A stretch of 64,000 bases of DNA from assembly GCA_003402315.1 (NCBI GenBank), contig QFXI01000016.1, positions 1-64,000 of the forward strand, in the 5' to 3' direction. This document shows positions 1 through 9,786 of the stretch, one piece after another. The DNA comes from Candidatus Nitrotoga sp. LAW. Lineage in GTDB: Bacteria; Pseudomonadota; Gammaproteobacteria; Burkholderiales; Gallionellaceae. The position numbers were made by a program, and so were the translations under genes. The notes under the pieces were generated by a model. It ran no database searches and was not told the origin of the DNA. It worked only from the letters and a program-made list of their open reading frames with translations. The first letter of the stretch is position 1, and the number at the start of each line of letters is the position of its first letter.

Positions 1-380
1 CGCCTAGCTTGAAGCTGCTTGCCTTTGGCGTTGAGTTGCGCGGCACCTAATTGCACTTTGACATGTTTGTCTACGCCTTTGCCCATTCGGATTTCCTGCT
101 CGAATACGCGGGCACTATAAGCATCCACTTTCTTTTGAATTTTTAGCTTTAATTTACCAGCGGGAACGGTTAAATTTAATGGGCATTTCCCCTTAAGTTT
201 GTCGTTGATAAACACTTCGGCACCCATATCCCTATCTTCGCAAGTAATACTGAGCGTGGAACCAGCAGCGTGTGCCCTAGGGAGTATCGCAAAGGTCAAA
301 AATAGCAGGGTCATTAAATAAACTGCATGAGTGAATAGCTGCGCGTGCTGCGCCGCGCCACGTATGATGTGCTTAAACAT
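1..380 (-). CDS. PEGA-domain exported protein (3' end off window)
   Basis: Reading the minus strand from an ATG at 380 gives an open frame of 126 codons that runs off the left edge. Residues ~17-42 form a signal peptide or N-terminal membrane segment ending in a plausible AHA cleavage site. The mature part opens with a PEGA-like repeat (GAEVFINDKLKGKCPL, then a VPAGKLKLKIQK strand), the small beta fold found in periplasmic or cell-envelope proteins. A Shine-Dalgarno GGAG lies about 7 bases before the ATG. The gene follows the DUF2946-like gene at 440-754 on the same strand. Its C-terminal part, which would define the architecture, is missing, so function is unknown. Confidence 0.6.
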   Translation of the reverse strand, partial: MFKHIIRGAAQHAQLFTHAVYLMTLLFLTFAILPRAHAAGSTLSITCEDRDMGAEVFINDKLKGKCPLNLTVPAGKLKLKIQKKVDAYSARVFEQEIRMGKGVDKHVKVQLGAAQLNAKGKQLQAR

Positions 381-439
381 AGCAATTCTCCAAAAATAAA
401 TGATATGACCCCGCGTTACACGAGGTGGTCTTATGTGAT

Positions 440-754
440 TTATTGGAAAATACTTGGCGGGCCGCGCGCAATGGCGATAAAGGGTTGGTTGGAACTGAAT
501 GAAATGGCGTCAAACCGTACCGTTTCGCTCGGAATGGCGGTAACTGCGAAGGAGAGGGGGGAGCTACCAAGCACGCCGCCCAGTTGTGTATAAGCCGCAC
601 AATGTCCACATGCCGCTGAATGTGGTGCGTGCTTGTCGTGCTGCTGATCTTGTTTCGCAAGAGCGTGGTGCAGAGCGTGTGCCGCTCCGCTTTGCTGGGC
701 AAAAAGCAGCAATAGCGTAAGCAGCAGCGGAAAAAATACACGGGAAAATTGCAT
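440..754 (-). CDS. Small exported DUF2946-like protein
   Basis: A protein of about 104 residues if it starts at the ATG at 754 (MQFSRVFF); an upstream ATG at 769 is the alternative, and a much longer start at 910 is unlikely because that stretch looks non-coding. It has a hydrophobic signal sequence, then a His-rich stretch (HHALAKQDQQHDKHAPHS), a CGHC pair, and a C-terminal ARGPP. These marks are those of DUF2946-type proteins, which often sit near copper or Czc metal-efflux genes. A metal-related periplasmic role is inference. The czc genes here are 13 kb away, on the other strand. Confidence 0.55.
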   Translation of the reverse strand: MQFSRVFFPLLLTLLLLFAQQSGAAHALHHALAKQDQQHDKHAPHSAACGHCAAYTQLGGVLGSSPLSFAVTAIPSETVRFDAISFSSNQPFIAIARGPPSIFQ

Positions 755-1060
755 GATGCGGCCAACCATAACAAAGATTGCATGATGGTGCAAGGTATGG
801 GTGATCTTTGTAATTTTATTCAATGATGTAACTTGTATTAGACCGGGGCTTCCAAATGGCGACAGCTTTATGCTAGTAGAGCACAGACAATAAATCCTAA
901 AAGTAGCCACTTTCGGTGACCGGTCAGCGCCATAGGTGCATCTATTCTAGGCGCTTATCTTGTACCTCTTGGTGCCGAATATACTGCCGAATCGATTCCT
1001 CATCTCGACCTACCGTTTACACACAATATTCTCATATTAACTTGATCCGCTAATTCCCCC
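755..1060. other. Intergenic region between cheA and the DUF2946-like gene
   Basis: About 300 bases with no convincing gene. It must hold the promoter of the minus-strand DUF2946-like gene and the 3' end of the chemotaxis transcript. I see no U-tailed terminator after cheA. The segment around 915-925 contains a short palindrome (gtgaccggtcag) of unknown meaning. Confidence 0.4.
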
Positions 1061-2950
1061 TCATCTGGATAACTCACCAAACAATTCTTTGATGTCCAAA
1101 ATCAATATAATTTCACCCTCGCTAGACATCGTCACACCTGCAACACCCTTGGGCCGGAAAGTATCCAATGACTTAATCACTACGTCATCATGTCCGGCAA
1201 AGCCATCTGCCGAGAGGATGAAACTATTTTTATCGATCTGCATCAGGACACCTACTTCAGGTTTTTCAGTCTGCTCCCAGCCAATCAAGCTGGCCAATGA
1301 AAGTACCGGCAAAACCTCACCGCGCACCACCATGGTAGCTTTGCCAGCTATTTGTTGCAGATCATTTGGCGGCACTGATAAAATCTCCCGAACCAGTGAC
1401 AATGGAACTGCAAACGACTGATTACAAAGGCGAAGTAGTAGAACTGGCAGAATCGCTAACGTAAGCGGTAAGGAAATAGTGAACTCACTGCCTTTCCCCG
1501 GTACAGATGTAATACCGATGGTGCCACTCAATTTCTCAATATTGGTTTTCACCACATCCATACCGACTCCACGGCCGGAGACACTGGAAATTTCTTCTTT
1601 AGTTGAAAATCCTGGGAGCAAAATCAAACTCAAGCTCTGTTCATCATCCAGACTACTCGCGGATTCTGCGCTGATTATTCCCTTCTCGATTGCCTTGTTG
1701 CGGATCACCTCGGGACGCATACCTTTGCCATCATCAGTTATTCTTATGATGATGTGATCCCCTTCCTGTTGAGCACTTAAATGCACTAAGCTTTTCGCTG
1801 CTTTACCCACTGCCGCGCGCTGTTCTGAACTTTCCACGCCGTGATCCACTGCATTGCGAATCAAGTGCACCAATGGATCGTTAAGATCCTCAATCATGGT
1901 TTTATCAATCTCGGTCTCTTCGCCGGACAACACCAACTCAACATCTTTACCAAGTTGACGCGCCAAATCGCGCGCCAGCCGGGGATATTTATTGAAGAGA
2001 CGACCAATAGGTTGCATACGCGTCTTCATCACTGCATTTTGCAAATTCACTACTAGCATATCAAGCTGACTGACTGACTCATCTAATGCAAGTAATATGG
2101 CCGCGTCAGATCGCCCCTGCAAAATGTCGGTACGTAGGTGAGTCAAACGATTTTTTGTCAATCCAATTTCGCCGGAAAGATTGAGCACTTGGTCCAGCCG
2201 GTCAGTATCAACACGGATAGTATTGTCCTTGCCGACCTCGCTTTCACGGCGTCCGGCGGCTGGCGCTTTATTGCCTGGAATATCGTTGCCGCGTCGGCCA
2301 AACGAACGAATTTCTGGAGATGACGTTTCCACGCCGCCTGTGGACGGTAATGGTGCTTGTATTGCGGCTGGTGAAGAGGTTAACTCAGGTGCAACTGATA
2401 TCACATCGGATCCTGCCTGAACTTGAACAGGGGAAGTGGCCGTCAATGCCTGGTACAAAGCAGGCCAGTCTGGACTAGACACTAATAAAGATGGAGAACT
2501 AACAACCGCAGGTTCAAGTATCGCCGCCTGCGACGTAACAGCCGAAACACCAACAGTTTCTCCATTCAAAGCAGCTTGCAGCGCTGAAATCAGATGGGGA
2601 GGCGCGGCTTCTGGCTGCTTATATTGTGCTAGTGAGTCAAACATCAGCCTAACCTCTCCCGTGGCTGCAAAAATCGCGTCCATGAGATCTGCATTCAAAA
2701 CCAATTCGCCGTTACGTAGATTGTCGAACAGGTTTTCCGTTAGATGGCATAACGTAACCAACTCCGTTGCATTGAGAAATCCAGCGCCACCCTTAATGGT
2801 GTGGAAGCCACGAAAGATAATATTAAGCAGATCGCGATCATGCGGCTGCTTTTCCAAATCGATGAGCTTACTGTCGACGTCAGACAACAAATCTGAACCT
2901 TCAGTCAGAAAATCTTGCATTAACTCTTCCATACCTGCAAAGTCGTTCAT
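1061..2950 (-). CDS. cheA: Chemotaxis sensor histidine kinase CheA
   Basis: 629 residues. The HPt domain is at ~1-110 with the phospho-accepting His50 in FHTIKGGAGF. Residues ~125-240 are a Ser/Pro/Ala-rich linker with no recognisable P2 CheY-binding domain. The dimerisation helices start near 242 (TIRVDTDRLDQVLNLSGEIG). The ATPase domain follows (HLIRNAVDHGVE N-box, GRGVGMDVVK G-box), and a CheW-like domain occupies ~490-625. It autophosphorylates under receptor control and passes phosphate to CheY and CheV. It is the last gene of the operon, one base after the cheZ stop. Its start is preceded by GGGG. The missing P2 domain is the main departure from the enterobacterial form. Confidence 0.95.
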   Translation of the reverse strand: MNDFAGMEELMQDFLTEGSDLLSDVDSKLIDLEKQPHDRDLLNIIFRGFHTIKGGAGFLNATELVTLCHLTENLFDNLRNGELVLNADLMDAIFAATGEVRLMFDSLAQYKQPEAAPPHLISALQAALNGETVGVSAVTSQAAILEPAVVSSPSLLVSSPDWPALYQALTATSPVQVQAGSDVISVAPELTSSPAAIQAPLPSTGGVETSSPEIRSFGRRGNDIPGNKAPAAGRRESEVGKDNTIRVDTDRLDQVLNLSGEIGLTKNRLTHLRTDILQGRSDAAILLALDESVSQLDMLVVNLQNAVMKTRMQPIGRLFNKYPRLARDLARQLGKDVELVLSGEETEIDKTMIEDLNDPLVHLIRNAVDHGVESSEQRAAVGKAAKSLVHLSAQQEGDHIIIRITDDGKGMRPEVIRNKAIEKGIISAESASSLDDEQSLSLILLPGFSTKEEISSVSGRGVGMDVVKTNIEKLSGTIGITSVPGKGSEFTISLPLTLAILPVLLLRLCNQSFAVPLSLVREILSVPPNDLQQIAGKATMVVRGEVLPVLSLASLIGWEQTEKPEVGVLMQIDKNSFILSADGFAGHDDVVIKSLDTFRPKGVAGVTMSSEGEIILILDIKELFGELSR

Positions 2951-2951
2951 T

Positions 2952-3725
2952 TTAGAACCCCATGCTTTCTAGCAAGTCATCTACTTGATCCTGATTAGAT
3001 ACTATATCAGTACGCCCTAATGGGTTTATCACCGGTCCATTCAGCAGCCCACCATGGGCATCCTGGTTAGCTATAGGTGGAGAACTCTCAACCAGCAACT
3101 CGACAAGTTGCTTTTCCATTTGTTGTGTCACATCCACAATTTTTTTAATGACCTGCCCAGTCAAGTCCTGAAAATCTTGTGCCATCATGATTTCCGTCAA
3201 ATAGGCATTGGTAGCCTTTGCTTGCTTGGGCAACTCAGTCAAAAAAGTAAGGGTTTGCGCTACCAAGCCCTTGAACTGTTCAATATCAAGTTGCTTGGCA
3301 AAAACCCTTTGCCATTCTTGCGCCAGCAACTGAGAATCAACCTCAATCTTTGTCATAATAGGCTGCGCAGCCTCAGTGGCATTTAACACCCGTTCAGCCG
3401 CTTTTTCAGTCATGGTAACGACATAACTTAGACGGTCACGAGCATCAGGAATAAAATTTGCAACCTTCTCAAGATCCTTGTCATAACCAAGTTCGTGTAG
3501 AGTGTCATGAAACTTACGTGTCATTTGTCCTAGTTTATTTACTACATTGTCCGATGGAGTACCCGCATTAGCACTTTGGTTCAACTCCTTATTATCCGAA
3601 GGCGATGCAATATTAGCGGCCTCTCCTTCGCGGACATCACTTGCTGAAACAATGCTGTCAAACAACGCTTCCAAGTCATCTGAATCTTGTCCTGCAACTG
3701 CTTTCTTAGTCATGGCATCACTCAC
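2952..3725 (-). CDS. cheZ: Protein phosphatase CheZ
   Basis: 257 residues. The long central helix carries [13 protein letters not shown], which matches the catalytic Asp/Gln segment of CheZ that speeds dephosphorylation of CheY-P. The C-terminal tail ends [12 protein letters not shown], the conserved CheY-binding peptide after a flexible linker. The acidic N-terminus ([11 protein letters not shown]) is typical. The gene overlaps the cheY stop by four bases (ATGA), so the two are translationally coupled. Together with the two CheV proteins it gives this operon two ways to drain phosphate from CheA. Confidence 0.93.
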   Translation of the reverse strand: MSDAMTKKAVAGQDSDDLEALFDSIVSASDVREGEAANIASPSDNKELNQSANAGTPSDNVVNKLGQMTRKFHDTLHELGYDKDLEKVANFIPDARDRLSYVVTMTEKAAERVLNATEAAQPIMTKIEVDSQLLAQEWQRVFAKQLDIEQFKGLVAQTLTFLTELPKQAKATNAYLTEIMMAQDFQDLTGQVIKKIVDVTQQMEKQLVELLVESSPPIANQDAHGGLLNGPVINPLGRTDIVSNQDQVDDLLESMGF

Positions 3726-4111
3726 TTTTGCATGGTCAGGAAAATTTTCTTCAGTTTTTCATCTAGTGTGGCAGCAGTAAACGGCTTAACGACATATCCG
3801 CTGGCACCTGCCTGTGCCGCCTCGATAATGTTTTCGCGCTTAGCCTCAGCAGTCACCATCAATACCGGCAAGTGCTTCAGTGTTGCGTCAGCACGAATGG
3901 CTCTAAGCAAATCAATGCCAGTCATATTGGGCATATTCCAATCAGAGACTACAAAATTAAAACTCTCACTACGTAATTTTTTTAACGCATCGACACCATC
4001 TTCTGCCTCTTGCACATTGACGAAACCAAGCTCCTTAAGCAAATTACGCACAATACGCCGCATTGTGGAAAAATCATCCACCACCAAAAATTTCATGTTT
4101 GCATCTACCAC
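3722..4111 (-). CDS. cheY: Chemotaxis response regulator CheY
   Basis: A single receiver domain of 129 residues. The acidic pair is in [10 protein letters not shown], the phospho-acceptor Asp in [10 protein letters not shown], the switch Thr in MVTAEAKRE and the Lys in VKPFTAATL. All the residues needed for phosphorylation are present. It carries the signal from CheA to the flagellar motor switch. An internal ATG five codons in (MKFLVVDD) is an alternative start. It overlaps cheZ by four bases and follows cheV after a 129-base gap, which could hold an internal promoter or stem, although I see no clear one. Confidence 0.95.
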   Translation of the reverse strand: MVDANMKFLVVDDFSTMRRIVRNLLKELGFVNVQEAEDGVDALKKLRSESFNFVVSDWNMPNMTGIDLLRAIRADATLKHLPVLMVTAEAKRENIIEAAQAGASGYVVKPFTAATLDEKLKKIFLTMQK

Positions 4112-4240
4112 GATATACCTCCAGTTACTTTTAGTTCTAAGGGAAACGGTGGGCAGATTAAGAATGCAGAACCATGCGCTATGTCACGACTTGTCATCTA
4201 CTATGCTTATTCCTTATCCCGTTAACCACGTTCAGATACA

Positions 4241-5218
4241 TCAAGCCAGCAAAGGCCGCAATGTATTGCTCAACATGGCCACATCAAATTTAGGTACGTA
4301 ATAATCCACTCCAACCCGCTTCCCCATATCACGGTTGGCATCAGACGACAACGACGAATGCATCACCACCGGAATACCATCGAAACGCCTGTCTGCCTTG
4401 ATATGCTGGGTCAGCACGTAGCCATCCATTACTGGCATTTCTGCATCTACGAGCACTACCTGAATCTGATCATGCAAACTCATACCACTGCTCTGCGCTG
4501 CATCCGCCAGCCCCTTTAAGCGCTCCCATCCTTCCAACCCGTTGTTCGCCTGCAAATTTTTAACGCCCATCTTATCCAGTACTTCGGTTATTTTCTTACG
4601 CGCTACCGCCGAATCATCCACGAAAAAGATACATAATTCATGGCCATTTTCAATCTTATCTACACTACCCACCACATCCTCACCGAATGCGCAGGAAAGA
4701 ATCTGTTCGACATCCAATATCGAAACAAGCTTGCCATCCGGCAATTCGGTAATCGCAGTAATCATATCCTTATTACCTGAAAACATATCCTCTGCAGGGC
4801 GTACCTTATCCCAATCAACCCGGATAATACGATCCACATCATGGACTAAAAAACCGAGAATATGACGGCTATATTCGGCCACCATCATAGTGCTTTGGTC
4901 GCTCAACACTGTTCCATCAAACCCCATAAATTTAGCCAAGGTCAATACGGGAAGAATGTGTCCACGTAGTGACACGATACCGTCTACACCCGCCGGCATG
5001 TTAGGCGTCTTGGTAATCGCCATCGCACGGCACACCTCCTTGACCTTGAATACATTAATGCCAAAAGTTTCTGGAGTGCCCAGCGAAAACAACAGAATCT
5101 CCATCTTATTAGAACCGGCCAAACTGGTTCTAGCATCCACGGTATCAAACAAACCACCTGTGCTCTGCGACAGTAGCGTGCTGTCTGCCAACTGAGATTG
5201 ATATTCAGCAATCGACAT
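4241..5218 (-). CDS. cheV: Chemotaxis coupling protein CheV (copy 1)
   Basis: 325 residues: a CheW-like coupling domain at ~35-175 (RTSLAGSNKMEILLFSLG, then GIVSLRGHILPVLTLAKFMG) and a receiver domain at ~195-320 (FFVDDSAVARKK, phospho-Asp in VLVDAEMPVMDGY, Lys in YVPKF). CheV links CheA to receptors and can be phosphorylated, giving adaptation or a phosphate sink. It is closely related to the neighbouring copy at 5221-6177, so the pair probably arose by tandem duplication. Only two bases separate them. Confidence 0.92.
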   Translation of the reverse strand: MSIAEYQSQLADSTLLSQSTGGLFDTVDARTSLAGSNKMEILLFSLGTPETFGINVFKVKEVCRAMAITKTPNMPAGVDGIVSLRGHILPVLTLAKFMGFDGTVLSDQSTMMVAEYSRHILGFLVHDVDRIIRVDWDKVRPAEDMFSGNKDMITAITELPDGKLVSILDVEQILSCAFGEDVVGSVDKIENGHELCIFFVDDSAVARKKITEVLDKMGVKNLQANNGLEGWERLKGLADAAQSSGMSLHDQIQVVLVDAEMPVMDGYVLTQHIKADRRFDGIPVVMHSSLSSDANRDMGKRVGVDYYVPKFDVAMLSNTLRPLLA

Positions 5219-5220
5219 GA

Positions 5221-6177
5221 TCAGTCCTTTCCGTTTCTGGTCAACAGCCGAGCGAGCGTCTGCGAAAGCCTTTTCGGTTCAAATTTTGGTACATACTCAT
5301 CCACCCCGACTGCCTTGCCGAGCTGTTGATTAGACTCACTGGAGAGTGATGAATGCATCAACACCGGGATATTGTCAAAGCGCCTATCTTCTTTGATTTT
5401 GCGCGTAAGCATGTAACCGTCCATTTCCGGCATTTCTACATCGGTAAGGATGACCTGCACCATATCACTCACGGGTATCCCCGCCGATTCAGCGTAACTT
5501 GCAATTTTTTGCAATTCATCCCACGCCTTGCGGCCATTGATAGCTGAAATATGATTCACTTGCATTGCCTCTAGTGCGCCAACAATCTGCTTACGCGCCA
5601 CTGCGGAGTCGTCGGCAAAAAATACCGTTCGATCAGCTATTCCCAAGGGCTTGACAGACTTCAATGCAAGGTCGTCATTAAAATGTCCGGTTTCAGATAA
5701 CACTTTTTCGACATCCATCATCATCACCAACCTCCCATCTGCCAATTCAGTGACAGCAGTCACCAAACCACCCATTTGGGCATTAAGCATTTCCGGCGGT
5801 ACCCTCATGGAAGCCCAATCGAGACGCAGAATGGTATCCACCGCTTCGACCAAAAAGCCCTGGGTATGGCCATTGTATTCAGTGACCACCATAATCCCTG
5901 GTTTAATGTCAGTCTGCACCCCAGTGTATTTCGCCAAATCAATCACTGGCACCAGCACTCCGCGCAGACTTACCATACCTTCCACTGAGCCAGGCATTTC
6001 TGGTGCATGAGTAATGGCTGGCACACGCATCACCTCACGTACCTTGAACACATTGATGCCAAAGGTTTCGCAGCGCCCCGTACGATTATCCAAGCCAAGC
6101 GTAAACATCAGAATTTCCAACTTGTTGGTACCTGCAAGCTTGGTGCGCCCATCTATATTTCTAAGCAATTCAGACAT
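5221..6177 (-). CDS. cheV: Chemotaxis coupling protein CheV (copy 2)
   Basis: About 318 residues from the ATG at 6177 (MSELLRNIDGRTKLAG), which matches where CheV families start. The frame stays open to an ATG at 6294, but the extra 39 residues do not resemble CheV. The CheW domain holds RTKLAGTNKLEIL and GMVSLRGVLVPVIDL. The receiver domain has FFADDSAVARKQ, phospho-Asp in ILTDVEMPEMDGY and YVPKF. In the first motif one of the usual Val-Asp-Asp residues is Ala (ADD), which leaves the acidic pair intact. It has diverged clearly from copy 1, so the two may serve different receptors. Confidence 0.88.
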   Translation of the reverse strand: MSELLRNIDGRTKLAGTNKLEILMFTLGLDNRTGRCETFGINVFKVREVMRVPAITHAPEMPGSVEGMVSLRGVLVPVIDLAKYTGVQTDIKPGIMVVTEYNGHTQGFLVEAVDTILRLDWASMRVPPEMLNAQMGGLVTAVTELADGRLVMMMDVEKVLSETGHFNDDLALKSVKPLGIADRTVFFADDSAVARKQIVGALEAMQVNHISAINGRKAWDELQKIASYAESAGIPVSDMVQVILTDVEMPEMDGYMLTRKIKEDRRFDNIPVLMHSSLSSESNQQLGKAVGVDEYVPKFEPKRLSQTLARLLTRNGKD

Positions 6178-6308
6178 GACTAACCCCGTTACTGTAAGCC
6201 CATCTCTCCTTAATACTTCGTTCCCCGTATTCACTCCCACCGCAAAAAGGTGGGATTTAGAAACTGGACGATGAAGCGCGGGAGCGCACGGCATTATTGT
6301 TTTAGTAA

Positions 6309-8306
6309 TTACACTTTAAAGTGGGCCACAGCGGCCTCCATATCTTCGGCTAATTTTTCTAACCGCAATATGTCCTGTCCAACATGTTCGATCGCCGCAT
6401 AATTTTCTTCCGCCATTTGCGCGATACTTTCAACGTGACGGGCAATTTCATGGCTGCCCTTACTTTGCTCATCCACCGATGCGGCAATGTTACTCACCCC
6501 ACTACTGACGTCTGTTACAGAAGCTCCTGCCTGGACTAGCATATTGGACACAGTGTTAATCTGCTGTTGAGTAGACTTCAATGACTGCAAACCATGCTCA
6601 ATAGCTTTTTCCACATTGCTGGACTGGCTGTCCATCGTACTAGTTACCTTGTCTATTTCACGGGCAGATTGCGCAGATTTCTCAGCCAACTTACGAACTT
6701 CATCCGCCACCACCGCGAAACCACGCCCTTGTTCACCTGCACGCGCCGCTTCAATCGCCGCATTCAACGCCAACAAATTAGTTTGGTCAGCAATATCTTT
6801 AACCTGCTGAGTCATACTGGCGATTGTGCGTGCACTTTGCACGAAATCACCGACCGAAGCCGCAATCTGGTTTACCGCTTTTTCAATACTGGCGATTTCG
6901 AGAATCATCACTTCTGCGCTTTGATTGCCTTGCTTGGTTTGTTGCAGACTTTGCTCGGAAAGCTTATGTACATCTGCAGCAGTTGCCGCCACTTCCGAAA
7001 TACTTACCGTCATCTGTTCCACCGCAGCCGCTGTGGAAGCTGCTGCTTCATTCTGCGACTGCGAACTGTGAGTAATTTTCAGGGAAGCTGCAGAAAGCTG
7101 AGTGGTACTCTGACGTACTTGCTTAGAACTTTCGATAACATTGTTAATAATTACCTGCATACTGCCAATTAGAAGATTGAAGGAATTACCAGTCTCGGCA
7201 ATTTCATTCTCGCCTTCCACAACAATGCGATGCGTAAGATCATTGTCACTCTGAATAAGGGCAATAGTTTCCTGCAAGGAATGCAATTCGCTGACAATAC
7301 TTTTAACGATAAACATGCCCGCCATCACCGTTACCAAGATAGCCACTAAACCGAATATTGCACTAGCCATAAAAGCCGTGCGGGCACTAGCTGCAGTCGC
7401 AGCAGAAGATGCCCGTATGCGCTCGGTGAGCAAATTCTCAACTTCTTTCATGCTATTTATCTTGGATGTAATACTGCTAAACCACTTAGTTGGCTCAACA
7501 CCAAAATCACCCACCGCCACTTTCTCGATTACTGCCTTACGCATGGTCTCCACTTCATCCACAGATGAACCAGCCATCTTGCTTTTGAAGAGCGCGCGAG
7601 CCTCATCTGTCGCGTAATTCACAAACGTATCTAAATGCGTCTGCTGTGCAGAAATATGACCAATAAAAGTCCGATACTGCGCTGGTTCAATCTTATTGGC
7701 GGTAAATACCGGCACCATTAAGGCGCGCTCTTGTCCAGAACGTTCCTTAGCGTAAAGGAAAGCAAGGTATGCCGTCATCTGTTTGGCTACTTGCAGATCA
7801 CTGGCCTGTTCAGTGATCACCGGCATTACTTCAAGAAGGGTAGCAACGGCCTTAGTGTAATAACCGGCAGCTTCTGGTGCGGTGATTCTGAACTGCGAAG
7901 CGGCATCGCGGTTATCTTTAAGACCATCCAGTTTGCTCATTGCGGCATCCATCGTAGTCCGCAGAGACACGGGCAAACCGGCCGTATTCAGATGGGAATA
8001 ACTATTCTTGAGCACCCCGATTTTTTGATCTGTTTCGGCGCGATATCCTGGCAAATCATTGGCAAATCGTTCCCCCCTAGACTGTACAAAACCAGCCGTG
8101 GCGCCGCGTTCAATTTGCAGGTTATGCGTTGCGTCACCTATAGCAACAGCGACGTTCATCAATGCTTCGGTTTGTGTCAGACTTCTCCACTCCCTATAGC
8201 TTTGTTGAGCATTAATGGCCGAGAAAATAATCAGCCCAATCAGCGGCAGAGCCAGTAACATTATCAATTTTTTTGATATAGAAATATTTTTCATGATTTG
8301 CCACAT
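6309..8306 (-). CDS. Methyl-accepting chemotaxis protein with NIT sensor domain
   Basis: 665 residues. Transmembrane segments lie at ~14-30 and ~312-338. The large periplasmic region between them starts with a NIT-type four-helix signature ([18 protein letters not shown]), the nitrate/nitrite-sensing fold. A HAMP domain (~335-390) and the long methyl-accepting coiled coil follow, with the invariant hairpin tip around [20 protein letters not shown] and [14 protein letters not shown]. It lacks the C-terminal NWETF-type tether. It is the first gene of the chemotaxis operon. An in-frame ATG four codons downstream (MKNISIS) is an equally good start. The ligand is not provable from sequence; nitrate, nitrite or another small anion is the family expectation. 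Confidence 0.9.
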   Translation of the reverse strand: MWQIMKNISISKKLIMLLALPLIGLIIFSAINAQQSYREWRSLTQTEALMNVAVAIGDATHNLQIERGATAGFVQSRGERFANDLPGYRAETDQKIGVLKNSYSHLNTAGLPVSLRTTMDAAMSKLDGLKDNRDAASQFRITAPEAAGYYTKAVATLLEVMPVITEQASDLQVAKQMTAYLAFLYAKERSGQERALMVPVFTANKIEPAQYRTFIGHISAQQTHLDTFVNYATDEARALFKSKMAGSSVDEVETMRKAVIEKVAVGDFGVEPTKWFSSITSKINSMKEVENLLTERIRASSAATAASARTAFMASAIFGLVAILVTVMAGMFIVKSIVSELHSLQETIALIQSDNDLTHRIVVEGENEIAETGNSFNLLIGSMQVIINNVIESSKQVRQSTTQLSAASLKITHSSQSQNEAAASTAAAVEQMTVSISEVAATAADVHKLSEQSLQQTKQGNQSAEVMILEIASIEKAVNQIAASVGDFVQSARTIASMTQQVKDIADQTNLLALNAAIEAARAGEQGRGFAVVADEVRKLAEKSAQSAREIDKVTSTMDSQSSNVEKAIEHGLQSLKSTQQQINTVSNMLVQAGASVTDVSSGVSNIAASVDEQSKGSHEIARHVESIAQMAEENYAAIEHVGQDILRLEKLAEDMEAAVAHFKV

Positions 8307-9190
8307 GCCTTATATAAAAAGAACTATTTAATACCCAGCAACAATTAATTCGAATTATTTTTACTTACAACCTGAATCGCTTAATTGTCTATGCTGCGCA
8401 ATGATTAAAACTTTTAGCTCCCTAGATTCAATTGGAATTTACTTACTAGTTTTAAAAATATTACCCTTCACTGTTTTATTACCCTCACTTCACTTACTTC
8501 AGGTTGTTGCGTTAAATCGCGTAAAAATTATTCTTTTTACAGTCACTTGTAACGGCGATACGACTAAAAACTTTAGGGCGCATTTGTATAGCCCAGGGAA
8601 ATTTCAATCTACATTACCCGAAAACTCGCAACGACTATTAGAGCGATAGCTGTTTAATCTTCCGAAAAAACTATTGAACCCTTTGTGAGTCAGTGAACCT
8701 TGGCCTAGCCGAAATGCTGAATAAAATCGAAAGAGACTTAACTATGGCCGCACCAATGAATACTGCGGAAGATTGATATACAGAATATGCCGACTACAAG
8801 AATTTGATTCAAAGAATAGCGCCTGAAATCCACAACTTTTCAGCTGTTGCACCCGTAAACCAGGCAGCGTATCAATGAGATGAGCCAACACAGAAAACCG
8901 GGGCGAATCTACAAATCAAAGCCAAATTCGGCCCAGCCTTTGTGGTAATCAAACGATTGAAGGATTAAATGAAAAGGCACTACCGTGCTTTGGACAAGAA
9001 TACCAATCAGATATTTTTAAGAGGTGGATTAACTCTGAAGCGTAACTTTAGCAAGAGAATTAGAGAATTTAAGTGGCGGGCTGTGAATATCGGGGCCATT
9101 TATGCCCCCGTAAAAAAGCACAAATACGACCACGCGACTACGGTAAACACTTAAATAATTTGCTTAGTGTTACCTTCAATAAAACTGCTA
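8307..9190. other. Gene-poor region upstream of the MCP operon
   Basis: Nearly 900 bases without an intact gene. It holds the promoter region of the minus-strand MCP operon (8307-8420, AT-rich; I could not find a convincing sigma-28 motif). Further on is a stretch that reads as broken coding sequence, with in-frame stops from 8714 to ~9020, whose last part is an IS5-type transposase relic listed separately. Short open frames at 8401-8649 and 8969-9154 look fortuitous apart from that relic. Confidence 0.5.
8900..9018 (+). pseudogene. IS5-type transposase C-terminal relic
   Basis: Reading through one stop codon, the frame that includes the ATG at 8969 gives ...KFGPAFVVIKR, then eight codons (one of them TAA), then YRALDKNTNQIF. 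In IS5-family DDE transposases the C-terminal catalytic-Glu region reads roughly EHPFRVIKR + 8 residues + YRGLxKNTxQ. Here the spacing between IKR and YR is the same and most invariant positions agree. Homology stops abruptly after QIF. Earlier codons of the same frame (from 8714) also carry stops. No inverted repeats were found. This is a small decayed remnant. Confidence 0.5.
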
Positions 9191-9233
9191 AATAAACGAT
9201 AAGGCCAGCTTTAAGCTGGCCTTATCGTTTATT
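9191..9233. terminator. Perfect 21-bp stem-loop after the 9249-9719 gene
   Basis: AATAAACGATAAGGCCAGCTT pairs perfectly with its complement across a single central base. It lies 16 bases past the stop of the minus-strand gene and is the likely terminator there. The plus-strand side runs into TTTTT, so it could also stop transcription from the left. Its arms share AACGATAAGGC with the stem-loop at 10111-10147. Confidence 0.75.
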
Positions 9234-9248
9234 TTTAAAACGTAATAA

Positions 9249-9719
9249 TTATTTTTTATTAAGCCACTGCTTGAAACCTGAAGTAGGAGTGAAATGCACA
9301 TTACCTAATGTATCGCCAGTTCCCATTGCATTGCCTGTGGTTGCAGCGTCTCTTCCAGCACCGTACATTTTAGTGTCAGTAGGTTCGTTATTTCCAACTA
9401 CTGCTGATGCTAGCCTGAAATCTGGCATACGTTGACCATCATCATTTTTATAGCCAGGATCAGTTTTAAAGTCTTGGGCTTGCGAAAGATTTATCAGTTT
9501 TCCAGGCGCATGAGAGGCTCCAGGCGCATCACGCTCACCTTCAAAACCGACATACTGTTTGCAGCAATTCCATGGGGTGTTCAGGCCTTTCCCTGTAAAG
9601 GGTGTGGCTTTATCTGCTGTAAATGCCGGCTTAGGCGCCGAAATTGCTTGCGCTTGCGCTAACGAAGCGCCAAATACAAAACAGGACGCAATAGCGAGAC
9701 TAATAACATTTTTTTTCAT
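9249..9719 (-). CDS. Small exported protein of unknown function
   Basis: 156 residues with a clear signal peptide (MKKNVISLAIASCFVFG, cleavage near AQA). The mature protein has a CC pair in TPWNCCKQYVGFEGE, several Gly/Asp-rich turns and a C-terminal TPTSGFKQWLNKK. I do not recognise the family. GGAG is placed 7 bases before the start. The gene has its own stem-loop terminator and an upstream 16-base box also found before the EF-hand gene at 10176-10616, at nearly the same distance from the start codon. Co-expression of the two is inferred from this. A metal or haem role for the Cys pair is only a possibility. Confidence 0.7.
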   Translation of the reverse strand: MKKNVISLAIASCFVFGASLAQAQAISAPKPAFTADKATPFTGKGLNTPWNCCKQYVGFEGERDAPGASHAPGKLINLSQAQDFKTDPGYKNDDGQRMPDFRLASAVVGNNEPTDTKMYGAGRDAATTGNAMGTGDTLGNVHFTPTSGFKQWLNKK

Positions 9720-9770
9720 GAGAAGCTCCTTATATATAAAACTTGCGAGATTAGTTGAATAGAGTCAAGG

Positions 9771-9786
9771 CATGCCAAGCTTCTAC
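9771..9786 (-). promoter_or_regulatory. Conserved upstream box, copy 1
   Basis: On the minus strand the 16 bases read GTAGAAGCTTGGCATG, 51 bases before the start codon at 9719. Copy 2 at 10669-10684 differs at two positions and sits 52 bases before its start codon. The fixed distance suggests a shared promoter element or operator. The surrounding bases are otherwise not conserved. Confidence 0.45.

Noticed and set aside
3687-4301. A 204-codon plus-strand open frame opposite cheY
   Set aside because: It is antisense to an unambiguous CheY and the end of CheZ; its translation has no recognisable features.
8401-8649. An 82-codon plus-strand frame upstream of the MCP operon
   Set aside because: Hydrophobic, low-complexity translation in AT-rich promoter DNA, no Shine-Dalgarno; probably fortuitous.
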